Positions 1 to 7,811 are shown, counted from the first letter of the stretch. The stretch: 17,676 bases of DNA from Candidatus Epulonipiscium sp. (GCA_012841565.1 DUUM01000390.1:1-17676), one strand, 5' to 3'. Notes: generated by a model from the letters alone, not told the origin. A program made the numbers and translations.

Positions 1-1085
1 ATGGATTATTTGGCACAAATATAGGTCTTTTAAGGCTAGCGCTACCAATTGGAATCAGTTTTTATACATTCCAAACCATGAGTTATACAATAGATGTTTA
101 TAGGGGAGAGGTAAAACCTCAAAAGAATCCTTTTGACTTTGCAACCTATGTTGCTTTATTTCCCCAACTAATTGCAGGGCCTATTGTGAGATATAAAACA
201 ATAGCTGAGGAAATTGAAAAGAGAACTCATTCCATTGATAAGGTTGCCTATGGGGCTAAACGGTTTGTCATTGGGTTATCTAAAAAAGTGTTAATTGCAA
301 ACTCCTTAGGTGAGCTTAATATGATTGCCATAAGTACAAAACAAAATTCTGTTCTTTTTTATTGGATAGGGGCTGTGGCTTTTGCTCTTCAAATCTACTT
401 TGATTTTTCCGGCTATAGTGATATGGCAATAGGCCTTGGTAGAATCTTTGCATTTCACTTTTTGGAGAACTTTAACTATCCGTATATTTCAAAAAGTATT
501 ACGGAATTTTGGAACCGATGGCATATGTCGCTTGGGACCTGGTTTAAAGATTACTTATACATTCCACTTGGGGGCAATAGAGGATCTAAAGCTAAGTGGT
601 TTAGAAATATATTTATTGTCTGGTTTTTAACTGGATTTTGGCATGGTGCAAGTTGGAATTTCATTGTTTGGGGACTATATTTTGGAGTTATTTTAGTCCT
701 AGAAAAAATGTTTCTTAAGAAGCTATTTGGAAAGATACCAGCTTTATTTAGCCATATTTATGTTTTATTTATTGTTTTAATTAGCTTTGTCATTTTTAAT
801 AGTGATAGTATGTCTGGAATTTCAATTTACATGAAAGGAATGTTTGGATTTTTGAAGATTCCTACTTGGAACACAGAATCAGTATACTATCTTAAAAGTT
901 ATGCCGTAACCATTATTATGGCAGTGATTGGAGCTACACCAGTGATTAAAAATATGTTTAGCAAATACAAAGAAAATAAAATGGGCACTTTTTTAGAGCC
1001 GATTGTTTACGTGTTTCTTTTACTTATAACAACAGGGTACTTAGTGGATTCTTCTTTTAATCCATTTTTGTATTTTAGGTTTTAA
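1..1085 (+). CDS. MBOAT-family O-acyltransferase (AlgI/PatA-like), 5' partial
   Basis: This is a membrane-bound O-acyltransferase of the AlgI/PatA type, which passes acetyl groups across the membrane for O-acetylation of an exported polysaccharide. The reading frame is open from base 3 and already encodes the family segment LPIGISFYTFQTMSYTIDVY before the first ATG at 78, so the gene starts upstream of the window and ATG 78 is internal. The family blocks follow in order: PFDFATYVALFPQLIAGPIV, the DFSGYSDMAIGLGRIFAF helix, FWNRWHMSLGTWFKDYLYIP, and FLTGFWHGASWNFIVWG, where the invariant active-site His is encoded at 642-644. Several hydrophobic helices run to the C-terminus. The next gene begins 2 nt after the stop and encodes the usual periplasmic/extracellular partner. 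The family is certain. The polymer acetylated cannot be told from the sequence. Confidence 0.95.
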   Translation, partial: GLFGTNIGLLRLALPIGISFYTFQTMSYTIDVYRGEVKPQKNPFDFATYVALFPQLIAGPIVRYKTIAEEIEKRTHSIDKVAYGAKRFVIGLSKKVLIANSLGELNMIAISTKQNSVLFYWIGAVAFALQIYFDFSGYSDMAIGLGRIFAFHFLENFNYPYISKSITEFWNRWHMSLGTWFKDYLYIPLGGNRGSKAKWFRNIFIVWFLTGFWHGASWNFIVWGLYFGVILVLEKMFLKKLFGKIPALFSHIYVLFIVLISFVIFNSDSMSGISIYMKGMFGFLKIPTWNTESVYYLKSYAVTIIMAVIGATPVIKNMFSKYKENKMGTFLEPIVYVFLLLITTGYLVDSSFNPFLYFRF

Positions 1086-1086
1086 T

Positions 1087-2187
1087 ATGAAAAATAAACT
1101 TATAACAGTAACCTTATCTGTTTTATTATTTTCTATATTTGTAATCAATATCTTGAGTCCTATAAAAGAGGTATCCTATAGTGAAAGGCGCAAACTAGCT
1201 CAGTTTCCCAAGCCTTCATTGAATGCAATTATAAGTGGAGAGCTTATGAAAGATTTTGAGAACTACACCCTAGATCAATTTGCTTTTCGTAATCAGTTTA
1301 GAAGTTTAAAGGCATTATTTGATTTTAAAATTTTAAATAAAAAAGACAATAATGATATCTATGTAATTGGGGATAATGTGTTTAAAATGGAATATCCATT
1401 AGATGTGGGTAGTGTGTATGAAATGAGCGAAAAGATGAATAAGGTATATGAGCTATACCTTAAAGATATGAATGTATTTTATTCTATTATTCCTGATAAA
1501 AACTATTTTAGAAAAGACGACCAGACACATCTCATAATGGATTATGAAAAGCTCCAAGAAATTATGATAGAAAACGTGGAAAACATGACCTACATTGATA
1601 TTATAGACAGTTTAGAGCTAGATGATTATTATAAGACTGACACTCACTGGAAGCAGGAAAAATTAAGTAAGGTGGTAAAAACCCTAAGTGAGCAAATGGA
1701 ATTTGAAAAAGATGTTAATAATATTATGTATACACAAAAGACATATAACCCTTTTTATGGTGTATACTACGGCCAATCAGCTCTTAATATTGAGCCAGAT
1801 ACTTTGATTTATCAGACAACAGATAAGATGAATCAGATTAGTGTTTATAATTACGAGAATTCAGCAGGAGAAGAGATGCCGACATCAATATATGATGAGA
1901 AAAAACTTGGGAAGATGGACTCATATGATGTGTTTTTATCTGGCGCTACCCCACTTCTTACGATTAAAAATCCAGGGAATAAAAGTGGTAAAGAGTTGAT
2001 TATATTTAGAGATTCCTTTGGAAGTAGTTTGGCGCCACTTTTGATAGAAGAATATAGCAAGCTAATGCTAGTTGATTTAAGGTATATTAGTCATGAGGCT
2101 ATAGGGGACTTTATTGATTTTGGAGACCAGGATGTTTTGTTTTTGTATAGTACTTTGGTTATTAATAGCAGTGAAATAATACAATAA
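1087..2187 (+). CDS. DHHW/AlgJ-AlgX-like extracytoplasmic O-acetyltransferase-type protein
   Basis: This 366-residue protein has one N-terminal membrane segment (about residues 5-25) and is otherwise extracytoplasmic. It resembles the DHHW and AlgJ/AlgX proteins, SGNH-hydrolase-like acetyltransferases that take acetyl from an MBOAT protein and place it on sugars. The signature D185-T-H187-W188 fits the Asp/His half of the catalytic triad, and IFRDSFGSSL puts the nucleophile at about S310. The ATG lies one base beyond the upstream TAA, so the two genes are surely co-transcribed and probably translationally coupled. The gene ends inside a long terminator hairpin, which makes it the last of its operon. 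The role is inferred from motif and partner, and the substrate is unknown. Confidence 0.88.
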   Translation: MKNKLITVTLSVLLFSIFVINILSPIKEVSYSERRKLAQFPKPSLNAIISGELMKDFENYTLDQFAFRNQFRSLKALFDFKILNKKDNNDIYVIGDNVFKMEYPLDVGSVYEMSEKMNKVYELYLKDMNVFYSIIPDKNYFRKDDQTHLIMDYEKLQEIMIENVENMTYIDIIDSLELDDYYKTDTHWKQEKLSKVVKTLSEQMEFEKDVNNIMYTQKTYNPFYGVYYGQSALNIEPDTLIYQTTDKMNQISVYNYENSAGEEMPTSIYDEKKLGKMDSYDVFLSGATPLLTIKNPGNKSGKELIIFRDSFGSSLAPLLIEEYSKLMLVDLRYISHEAIGDFIDFGDQDVLFLYSTLVINSSEIIQ

Positions 2188-2235
2188 GACAACTAAAGGG
2201 CGGTCATATGGCTTCCTTTAGTTGTCTTATTGTAT
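2179..2235. terminator. 21-bp-stem bidirectional terminator
   Basis: Perfect inverted repeat with arms 2179-2199 and 2215-2235 and a 15-nt loop. It sits between the convergent O-acetyltransferase-partner and AEC-carrier genes and overlaps the stop codon of the first. The outer arms are A/T-rich and serve as U-rich tails to the inner GC-richer core (GACAACTAAAGG) in either direction, though there is no long uninterrupted T tract. Confidence 0.75.
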
Positions 2236-2252
2236 CGTCAAGATAGTTGCAC

Positions 2253-3029
2253 CTAAGAAACTATGATTTTTAATAGTAATGGAATAGTAATTAAAGAAAG
2301 CAGGGTAGTAAGAGATACTAAAACTGCTGCATAATCTGGTTCTGTATCAAAACTCTGGGCAAATATAGATGTCATTGCAGAAGCTGGCATGGCTGTCATA
2401 AGAATGACTGAATTAATAGGGATAGAAGTATTACCCAAGAGGGAGAATATAAAGTATATAATGAGAGGAATAATAAGTAGTTTAGTAGTCAACCCATAAT
2501 AAATGGTCCAGTCACCCAAATAATCTGTGATTTTAGCATGGGCAAGAATGCCCCCGATAATAATCATAGACAAAGGGCCTGTCATATTTCCGATACTAGT
2601 CATAGGTGATAAGAGAGCACTTGGTAATTGAATGTGGAAAATCATAATAATAATACCTATAAAAACAGCTATAATAGAAGGATTTAAAAGCATCTTTTTG
2701 GCTTCAGAGAAGAAGTTTTTATGGGGTAAATTTTTTTCAAATAGCATAACGCCGTAAGTCCATAGAAATACTACAAAAAACATATTAAATATGGAGCCAT
2801 ATACCACACCTTCAGAGCCGTATATAGACATCAGTATTGGAAAACCAACGATTCTTTTATCATATGTAAAAATAAATGACGTCACAATCATAAAAGGTAA
2901 AGCTATTTGGATTAAAATATTCCTTAAACCCTTATTAATTTCATAGGTAATAATTTTTTTCTTATTGCCATAAAAACCAACTAATATCATAAAGAATAAA
3001 GACAGAACGCTTTGAGTAGTAGGTGACAT
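2253..3029 (-). CDS. AEC-family (auxin efflux carrier-like) transporter, internally short
   Basis: This membrane protein belongs to the AEC family of secondary carriers, which in bacteria export or exchange small organic acids. The N-terminal helix (LFFMILVGFYGNKKKI), the ALPFMIVTSF segment and the later NPSIIAVFIGIII, GPLSMIIIGGILAHAKITDY and MPASAMTSIFAQSF blocks all match the family. At 258 residues it is shorter than the usual 300-320. After TSFIFTYDK the chain jumps directly to VGFPILMSIYG, whereas family members have about 45 residues (a helix, a cytoplasmic loop and part of the next helix) in between. The frame stays open, so this may be an in-frame deletion rather than a frameshift. 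The ATG at 3029 has a good AGGGGGA ribosome site. The family is sure. Whether the carrier still works is doubtful. Confidence 0.85.
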   Translation of the reverse strand: MSPTTQSVLSLFFMILVGFYGNKKKIITYEINKGLRNILIQIALPFMIVTSFIFTYDKRIVGFPILMSIYGSEGVVYGSIFNMFFVVFLWTYGVMLFEKNLPHKNFFSEAKKMLLNPSIIAVFIGIIIMIFHIQLPSALLSPMTSIGNMTGPLSMIIIGGILAHAKITDYLGDWTIYYGLTTKLLIIPLIIYFIFSLLGNTSIPINSVILMTAMPASAMTSIFAQSFDTEPDYAAVLVSLTTLLSLITIPLLLKIIVS

Positions 3030-3092
3030 TTCTATCCCCCTTGGACTAAAATAGTATTAATTATATGATATTCAGAAATCTGGAGAAGTATA

Positions 3093-3120
3093 CTTATAGC
3101 CAAAAAAATAAAACTTGCAA
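3093..3120 (-). promoter_or_regulatory. Candidate promoter of the AEC-carrier gene
   Basis: On the minus strand TTGCAA (3115-3120) and TATAAG (3093-3098) are separated by 16 bp, about 65 bp upstream of the ATG. The match to the vegetative consensus is moderate, and another A/T-rich TATACT (3087-3092) lies next to it. Confidence 0.4.
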
Positions 3121-3140
3121 TACTAGGTGCACCTAATGAA

Positions 3141-3173
3141 AAAAGTCCCCAACCATAACGGTTCGGGACTTTT
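3141..3173 (-). terminator. Rho-independent terminator of the 264-residue protein gene
   Basis: On the minus strand the arm AAAAGTCCC pairs with GGGACTTTT. An inner AACC/GGTT stem closes a 5-nt loop after one C-C mismatch, and six Ts end the structure. It starts 16 bp past the stop of the gene at 3189-3983, so that gene is monocistronic and separate from the AEC gene. Confidence 0.9.
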
Positions 3174-3188
3174 AGTTGCTTGAATGAT

Positions 3189-3983
3189 TTAGGCTTCTAC
3201 GCCGTATACTTCAAGTTGGGTTAAAGCAGGGAAAGGTGAAGGGTCATCAGCTTTAATCATATTGCTCATTTTAACCCATTCAACGGTTTTCTTTTCAAAT
3301 GGAATGACGTGAGCTTTAGCTAAGCTTTTTTCTAAGTCAACTTTCATTTGGCTACCGTCGGAGAATGAAAGAGTAACATTAGTCCACCAGTTATCATGTG
3401 GAAAGTCAGCTCTTGTATAAATTAAAATCTGGTCGATGGCTACTTTGCGGCCAAACTCGATTTTGATTTCAGCATCGTCTTGTTGATTGATTCCCCAAGA
3501 GTCATAAGGCCATGGACCATGGTCGTCGTTGGCGATTCCGCCGTTGATAGCATTTCTAGCCGCAAATACGGATTCTCCTCTTGTTTCAACATTGGCACTA
3601 GCATGTGGATAGCAACCAGTGTCACTGTGCTGATCCATTACGTTTTTAGCAAGATTCTTATAAGCAGCCACTTCGTGGTCATAAGCAACCCTAGCCATTA
3701 GTGAATGAAGTTTACCTGAAAAGGTTTTTGGTGAATAAGCAACCTTTTTTTCACCAAAAGGTATTAAAAAATCTACTTCTGGTTTTGTGATATAAGTAAA
3801 AGCTTCTCCCAGTGCGTCGTCAACTTGAATGATATAAAATGCATTGATGTTATCAGTGGTAAACTGAATGGTATCACCTTCTGTATATTCGTTTTTATAG
3901 ATAAGAAAAAGTTCGTTGGTAGCTTTCTTTTCTTGTAAGATTTCTCCATTTGAAGAAACAATCTTAAATCCCAATTTTGCCAT
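3189..3983 (-). CDS. Cytosolic protein with C-terminal F5/8C-like (galactose-binding-fold) domain
   Basis: I do not recognise a studied homologue. The 264-residue protein has no signal peptide and no membrane segment. Residues 1-100 look beta-rich. The second half, from about residue 125, has the look of a discoidin/F5-8C type jelly-roll found in proteins named carbohydrate-binding: HASANVETRGESVFAARNAI, a GPWPYDSWGI block rich in aromatic residues, AEIKIEFGRKVAIDQILIYT and a terminal LTQLEVYGV strand. That fold binds sugars or polar ligands, so a sugar-binding role is plausible but unproven, and lack of export is unusual for such a domain. The ATG follows an AGGGGGAG ribosome site. A weak TATACT -10 lies about 45 bp upstream (4028-4033 on the plus strand). 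The gene stands alone, with its own terminator. Confidence 0.75.
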   Translation of the reverse strand: MAKLGFKIVSSNGEILQEKKATNELFLIYKNEYTEGDTIQFTTDNINAFYIIQVDDALGEAFTYITKPEVDFLIPFGEKKVAYSPKTFSGKLHSLMARVAYDHEVAAYKNLAKNVMDQHSDTGCYPHASANVETRGESVFAARNAINGGIANDDHGPWPYDSWGINQQDDAEIKIEFGRKVAIDQILIYTRADFPHDNWWTNVTLSFSDGSQMKVDLEKSLAKAHVIPFEKKTVEWVKMSNMIKADDPSPFPALTQLEVYGVEA

Positions 3984-4077
3984 TAATAATCTCCCCCTAA
4001 AACGATAAATTTGTTACATACAATATTAGTATAGCTTATTATGGAATATAAATAAAGTCGCATCTAAAGGATCAACA

Positions 4078-4106
4078 TTGAAGTATTAGGAGAAAGGTGA
4101 GATAAT
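4078..4106 (+). promoter_or_regulatory. Vegetative-type promoter for the leader ORF and alpha/beta hydrolase
   Basis: TTGAAG (4078-4083), a 17-bp spacer and GATAAT (4101-4106) form a near-consensus sigma-A promoter. The expected start is near 4113, about 27 nt before the short leader ORF and about 93 nt before the hydrolase start. Confidence 0.7.
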
Positions 4107-4139
4107 ACTCTATACACAAAGAAAAAAGGAGATTTGGAC

Positions 4140-4172
4140 ATGCAAAAAACTAATAACACAACTGATTTATAA
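4140..4172 (+). CDS. Ten-codon leader ORF (possible regulatory peptide)
   Basis: ATG at 4140 is preceded by AAAAAAGGAG with an 8-nt spacing, as good a ribosome site as that of the real gene downstream. It reads MQKTNNTTDL and stops at 4170-4172. It lies in the mRNA leader between the promoter at 4078-4106 and the hydrolase gene, whose own ribosome site starts about 20 nt later. It may be a translated leader that affects the downstream gene, a tiny peptide, or chance. No attenuator-like run of one amino acid codon and no terminator hairpin is visible. Confidence 0.4.
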   Translation: MQKTNNTTDL

Positions 4173-4205
4173 AAAGACATTAGGATTTAAGGAAGGGGAG
4201 GTATT

Positions 4206-5129
4206 ATGACTAAAGAAAAGATAACTTTTAAAAACAAGGACAATAGTAAAATTTATGTTCACAAATGGTCACCGGATAAAGAAATTAAGGGCATTATTCA
4301 AATTGCTCATGGAATGGCCGAAAGAGCTATTAGATACGATTATTTTGCTAGGGCTTTAGTGAAGGAAGGCTTCATTGTTTATGCAAACGATCATAGGGGG
4401 CACGGGGAATCAGCTGCATCAATAGAAGAGCTAGGCTATATAAGTGATCATGATGGATTTGGTGATATGGTGGAAGACATGAAAACTTTAACGACTATAG
4501 CTAAATCAGAAAACCCCGATGTACCAGTGATTTTATTTAGTCATAGTATGGGGTCATTTTTAGGCCAAAGATATATTCAACTATATGGTAATGAAATTGA
4601 CGGGATAATATTATCAGGGACTAGCGGGAAACCGCCTTCAACTGTAAATATAGGCATATTCCTTGCTAAAATAATGATGAGAATAAAGGGGAGGAAAGCA
4701 AGTGGTAAGCTACTAGATAAAATTGCTTTTGGGAGTTATAATAAAAAATTTAAACCCAATAAAACAAAATTTGATTGGCTATCTAGAGATGAAGAAGAAG
4801 TAGCTAAATATGTAGAAGATCCATACTGTGGAACTTTATTTCCAGTATCTTTTTTCTATGATTTATTTGTAGGTATGAAGACTATTCATAAACCGGAGTT
4901 TCTAGAAAAGGTACCGAAGGAGCTTCCTATTTATATTTTTGGCGGACAAGATGACCCGGTTAGTAATTATGGAGCAGGCATTAGTAATCTCGCCAACACA
5001 TATAAGTCTTTAGAAATTGAGAATATTACGAGTAAGTTATATCCAGGTGGAAGACATGAAATGCTTAATGAAATTAATAAAGATGAAGTGATTGCAGATA
5101 TTACTAAGTGGATTAAAGGTATAATCTAA
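4206..5129 (+). CDS. Alpha/beta hydrolase, lysophospholipase/monoacylglycerol-lipase type
   Basis: This soluble serine hydrolase belongs to the Hydrolase_4 (lysophospholipase L2/monoglyceride lipase) branch and is expected to cut acyl esters of lipids or similar substrates in the cytoplasm. The oxyanion segment is IQIAHGMAER, followed by the family-typical YANDHRGHGES. The nucleophile elbow SHSMGS carries S114, the acid lies in FGGQDDPVSNYG (about residue 253), and GGRHEMLNE supplies the catalytic H284. The length of 307 residues is normal, and there is no signal peptide. The start is well fixed by GGAAGGGGAGG eight bases upstream. The true substrate is not predictable. Confidence 0.92.
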   Translation: MTKEKITFKNKDNSKIYVHKWSPDKEIKGIIQIAHGMAERAIRYDYFARALVKEGFIVYANDHRGHGESAASIEELGYISDHDGFGDMVEDMKTLTTIAKSENPDVPVILFSHSMGSFLGQRYIQLYGNEIDGIILSGTSGKPPSTVNIGIFLAKIMMRIKGRKASGKLLDKIAFGSYNKKFKPNKTKFDWLSRDEEEVAKYVEDPYCGTLFPVSFFYDLFVGMKTIHKPEFLEKVPKELPIYIFGGQDDPVSNYGAGISNLANTYKSLEIENITSKLYPGGRHEMLNEINKDEVIADITKWIKGII

Positions 5130-5150
5130 ACCTAAAAAAGTTTGGAGCAG

Positions 5151-5179
5151 AACTATTTACTTATCCAATACATAAGATA
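5151..5179 (+). promoter_or_regulatory. Candidate sigma-K-type (mother-cell) promoter of the SOD gene
   Basis: AAC (5151-5153), a 17-base spacer and CATAAGATA (5171-5179) fit the sporulation sigma-K pattern (AC ... CATAnnnTA). No comparable vegetative promoter is seen in the 97-bp gap, and the expected start lies about 40 nt before the ATG. The 7-bp inverted repeat AATACAT/ATGTATT (5167-5173, 5185-5191) overlaps the -10. This is pattern matching on a short motif in AT-rich DNA, so it is only suggestive. Confidence 0.4.
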
Positions 5180-5226
5180 AAATGATGTATTACTAAAATG
5201 ATATTTTATTAAAATGGAGTGTTTTT

Positions 5227-5766
5227 ATGTATCTGCAATTAACGTATCCCCCATTTTTTAATGGCTATTACTACCCTTATAGAAATGATGTGAATATACA
5301 ACCAAGAAAAGCTGTTGCTTATATACTAGGTGGATCTTTGGCTCCTCAGATTAAAGGTGTTGTAACTTTTAGCACGGTTGTAGGAGGAACAGAAGTGTTT
5401 GTAGAAGTTAGTGGGCTTCCACTATATAAATCTGCTACGGAAGTAAGCTCTCAAGTTGGACCTCATGGGTTCCATATTCATGAAAATGGCGCTTGTGAGA
5501 CGGATGACCCTACAAAACAATTTGAAGCCGCTGGTGGGCACTGGAATCCAACAGATGAGCCTCATGGCAATCATGCGGGGGATTTCCCCGTTATTTTTAG
5601 TAATAATGGTTATGCTAGGATGAGCTTTTTTACGAATAAGTTTACGGTTCCCCAAATCATTGGAAAATCCATTATTATACATGAAAGTCCTGATGATTAT
5701 AAAACACAGCCTTCTGGGGCATCAGGTAGAAAATTAGCATGTGGTGTTATTCAAAAAGCGATATAA
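5227..5766 (+). CDS. sodC: Copper-zinc superoxide dismutase family protein
   Basis: This protein belongs to the Cu-Zn superoxide dismutase family, which converts superoxide to oxygen and hydrogen peroxide. All metal ligands are present: H83 and H85 (GFHIH), bridging H105 (GGHWNP), H113, H116 and D119 for zinc, and H152 (IIIHESPDD). C90 and C172 can form the conserved disulfide. The zinc loop is short. The position three residues before C172, normally the active-site Arg that guides superoxide, holds Lys169, with an Arg just before it (SGRKLACG). There is no signal peptide. Instead, the first 20 residues are rich in Tyr, Phe and Pro (YPPFFNGYYYPYR), as in some spore-coat proteins. Together with the sigma-K-like promoter this hints at a coat location, which is inference. 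The family is certain. Confidence 0.93.
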   Translation: MYLQLTYPPFFNGYYYPYRNDVNIQPRKAVAYILGGSLAPQIKGVVTFSTVVGGTEVFVEVSGLPLYKSATEVSSQVGPHGFHIHENGACETDDPTKQFEAAGGHWNPTDEPHGNHAGDFPVIFSNNGYARMSFFTNKFTVPQIIGKSIIIHESPDDYKTQPSGASGRKLACGVIQKAI

Positions 5767-5775
5767 GTAAAATAA

Positions 5776-5815
5776 AAAAGCTGCTTTCTGTATGATCATA
5801 CAGAAAGCAGCTTTT
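5776..5815. terminator. Perfect 40-bp palindromic bidirectional terminator
   Basis: The 40 bases from 5776 to 5815 form a perfect palindrome (AAAAGCTGCTTTCTGTATGA and its reverse complement) with A and T runs at both ends. It lies between the converging SOD and MFS genes, 10 bp after one stop and 20 bp from the other, and can end transcription from both sides. Confidence 0.95.
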
Positions 5816-5834
5816 AATAGTTAGATTTTAAGAA

Positions 5835-7184
5835 TTAAGAAATTCGTTTTAGAATCTTATCTTCATCATAAAAGTGTAGCACAACTGCCCCTAGTATTGA
5901 AAAGACAATGGCTGCTACTAATGCCAAACGGTATCCAAGGCCTGTTTCTTTTCCTATAACAGCAAAGGATGTAAAAAACACCATTGCAATGGATTGCCCC
6001 ATTTTAAATGCAAAAGTTCTAGCAGCAAAAAACATACCTTCACGGTTTTCATTGGTTTGCGCACTTTCATATTGAGCAATATCGGCAACCATAGCCTGAG
6101 GCAATATTCCTAGTATAGCCATGGGGATAGCGGCTAATATGGAAATAAGATAACCATGAATAACATTTGGAATAAATGTCATACCACTTAGACTGGCTAC
6201 AAAGAAGGTAAAGGCAAAGAAGATAAAAGCCGCCATAACCAATTTCTTTTTCCCTATCTTTTTTGCAATTATATTAACAGGGATATAAAACAGGAAAGAA
6301 ACCAGTGTCATAAGCAAAAATAATATTGTAATCATGGTTTCTTCTAGGCCCAGTAATCTAACAACAAAAAACGGTAATCCTGTTTGAAACATAGTTAAAG
6401 CGATCCAGTAAAAAATGTCAGATAATACAAAGATTCTAAAGTGCTTATTTTTAAATGTTTTAAGGAGAGAATCGAAGGCTTTGCTTTTAGAGGGTTCAAC
6501 ATTAATATAGTCCTTTTCATTAATAAACAAAGCGGGAACCATCATACATAAGAAGGCAATAACAGCCAAAATAATAAAGGTTAAACGAATAGCTGCCATT
6601 CTATCCATACCACCACCGATAAAAATATCCCAGATAAAAGGTGCCCCATAGGCAAGTGCAGTACCGAGTAGAAAGGTAATAGATATGTAAGTTGATATAT
6701 TAATTTTATCATCTTGGTTACGTGCTAGTTCAGGAATTAATGCGCTATATGGTGTACAATATATAGTCATCAATAGGTAGAATAACATAACTGAAACAAA
6801 CAGCCAAATATTATTAATGAGACTTTGGCCGGCAACAGGCGGAACAAAAATCAAAACGGTCAAAATAGCAAAAGGAAGGGCAGATGCTCTTAAAAAAGGA
6901 ATCCTCCGGCCCCTTTTGTGAGTGCAACGGTCTGAGGCAGATGCAATAAGTGGATCTGTTACAGCGTCGAAGATTCTTCCCAAAGCAGTTATAAGGCCAA
7001 TGAGTGTAAAAAGTCCAAATATAATCGTTCCTTGGGATACGTAGACCGTATGCCCATTAGCTACTAGCTCATCAACAGGTTGATAAAAATACACTAGCCA
7101 GTTAACAATAATACCAGCAAGAATAGACCAACCAAGCTGACCAATAGCAAAAATCCACATTAATTTTTTAGTTACCTTTTTCAT
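5835..7184 (-). CDS. MFS transporter, GPH (glycoside-pentoside-hexuronide cation symporter) type
   Basis: A 449-residue, 12-helix major facilitator transporter of the GPH/MFS_2 branch, which moves sugars or glycosides with a cation. The diagnostic loop GRIFDAVTDPLIASASDR with HKRGRRIPFL lies at about residues 68-97, and helix pairs with IYCTPYSALIPELA and the late AQYESAQTNENREGMFFAAR loop match the family. The gene follows tetR by 15 nt, with an AAAAGGAG site 8 nt before the ATG, so the two form an operon read from the tetR promoter. The regulator is probably induced by a compound the transporter carries. GPH members of this kind next to TetR regulators often have unknown substrates, and this one cannot be assigned. 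Confidence 0.88.
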   Translation of the reverse strand: MKKVTKKLMWIFAIGQLGWSILAGIIVNWLVYFYQPVDELVANGHTVYVSQGTIIFGLFTLIGLITALGRIFDAVTDPLIASASDRCTHKRGRRIPFLRASALPFAILTVLIFVPPVAGQSLINNIWLFVSVMLFYLLMTIYCTPYSALIPELARNQDDKINISTYISITFLLGTALAYGAPFIWDIFIGGGMDRMAAIRLTFIILAVIAFLCMMVPALFINEKDYINVEPSKSKAFDSLLKTFKNKHFRIFVLSDIFYWIALTMFQTGLPFFVVRLLGLEETMITILFLLMTLVSFLFYIPVNIIAKKIGKKKLVMAAFIFFAFTFFVASLSGMTFIPNVIHGYLISILAAIPMAILGILPQAMVADIAQYESAQTNENREGMFFAARTFAFKMGQSIAMVFFTSFAVIGKETGLGYRLALVAAIVFSILGAVVLHFYDEDKILKRIS

Positions 7185-7199
7185 ACAAGCAGCTCCTTT

Positions 7200-7811
7200 T
7201 TAGTGAATGTAATTTAAACATACTTGAATTAAACATGCTATTTGTGTCATGGGTTGAATGTTTGCTTCGTAGGATAGTACATGAGGGTGGGTGGCTAACT
7301 TTTTACATAAACCAATTAATGAATGACTTGTCGTATAGTAAAAAAGTTCTTTATCAATACTATCTTTAAGAGTTCCATCTGTGATGCCCATCTGAAAGAA
7401 TTGATCAAATACTGTTTTGAATTTTAAAATAGTTTGCTCATAGGTTTTTAATTCCTCATTAGACATGGCGGATTGAAGAATCTTACCGTCAAATTCTTCT
7501 AGAAAACGAAAAAAATCAGGATGTTTTTGGAATACGTCTAGAAAAAGCCCATAAAAAGATTCCAGGTTCTCATAACCAGTTGTTTTTAAGGGTGTACGGT
7601 CTAGCATATCGTAAATTTCGTTCCAGATAAGAATGGATGAATCAATTACCAGTGTTTGTTTTTTACCAAAGTATCGGTATAAACTTGCCTCTCCAATGGA
7701 CAAATGAGAAGCGATATCTGCCATGGTAACGCTATCAATTCCTTTTTCTAAAAATAAAGATTTTGCCTCTACTGTAATAGCTTGGAGACGTGCTTTTTGT
7801 AATAATGTCAT
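7200..7811 (-). CDS. TetR/AcrR-family transcriptional repressor
   Basis: This is a 203-residue TetR-type regulator. The N-terminal helix-turn-helix is clear (AKSLFLEKGIDSVTMADIAS, then IGEASLYRYFGKKQTLV, residues about 15-55). The rest is an all-helical ligand-binding and dimer domain with no close known relative. It is the first gene of an operon with the MFS transporter. Its promoter overlaps a long palindrome, so it most likely represses itself and the transporter until a ligand binds. The ATG at 7811 has a GAAGGAGAG ribosome site. The ligand is unknown. Confidence 0.93.
   Translation of the reverse strand: MTLLQKARLQAITVEAKSLFLEKGIDSVTMADIASHLSIGEASLYRYFGKKQTLVIDSSILIWNEIYDMLDRTPLKTTGYENLESFYGLFLDVFQKHPDFFRFLEEFDGKILQSAMSNEELKTYEQTILKFKTVFDQFFQMGITDGTLKDSIDKELFYYTTSHSLIGLCKKLATHPHVLSYEANIQPMTQIACLIQVCLNYIH

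Noticed and set aside
78..80. ATG 78 as the start of the MBOAT gene
   Set aside because: The frame is open to the window edge and the upstream residues already match the family, so the gene is 5' truncated by the window.
5167..5191. AATACAT/ATGTATT inverted repeat as terminator of the lipase-like gene
   Set aside because: The 7-bp stem is AT-only with an 11-nt loop and no T tract. I see no terminator after that gene.
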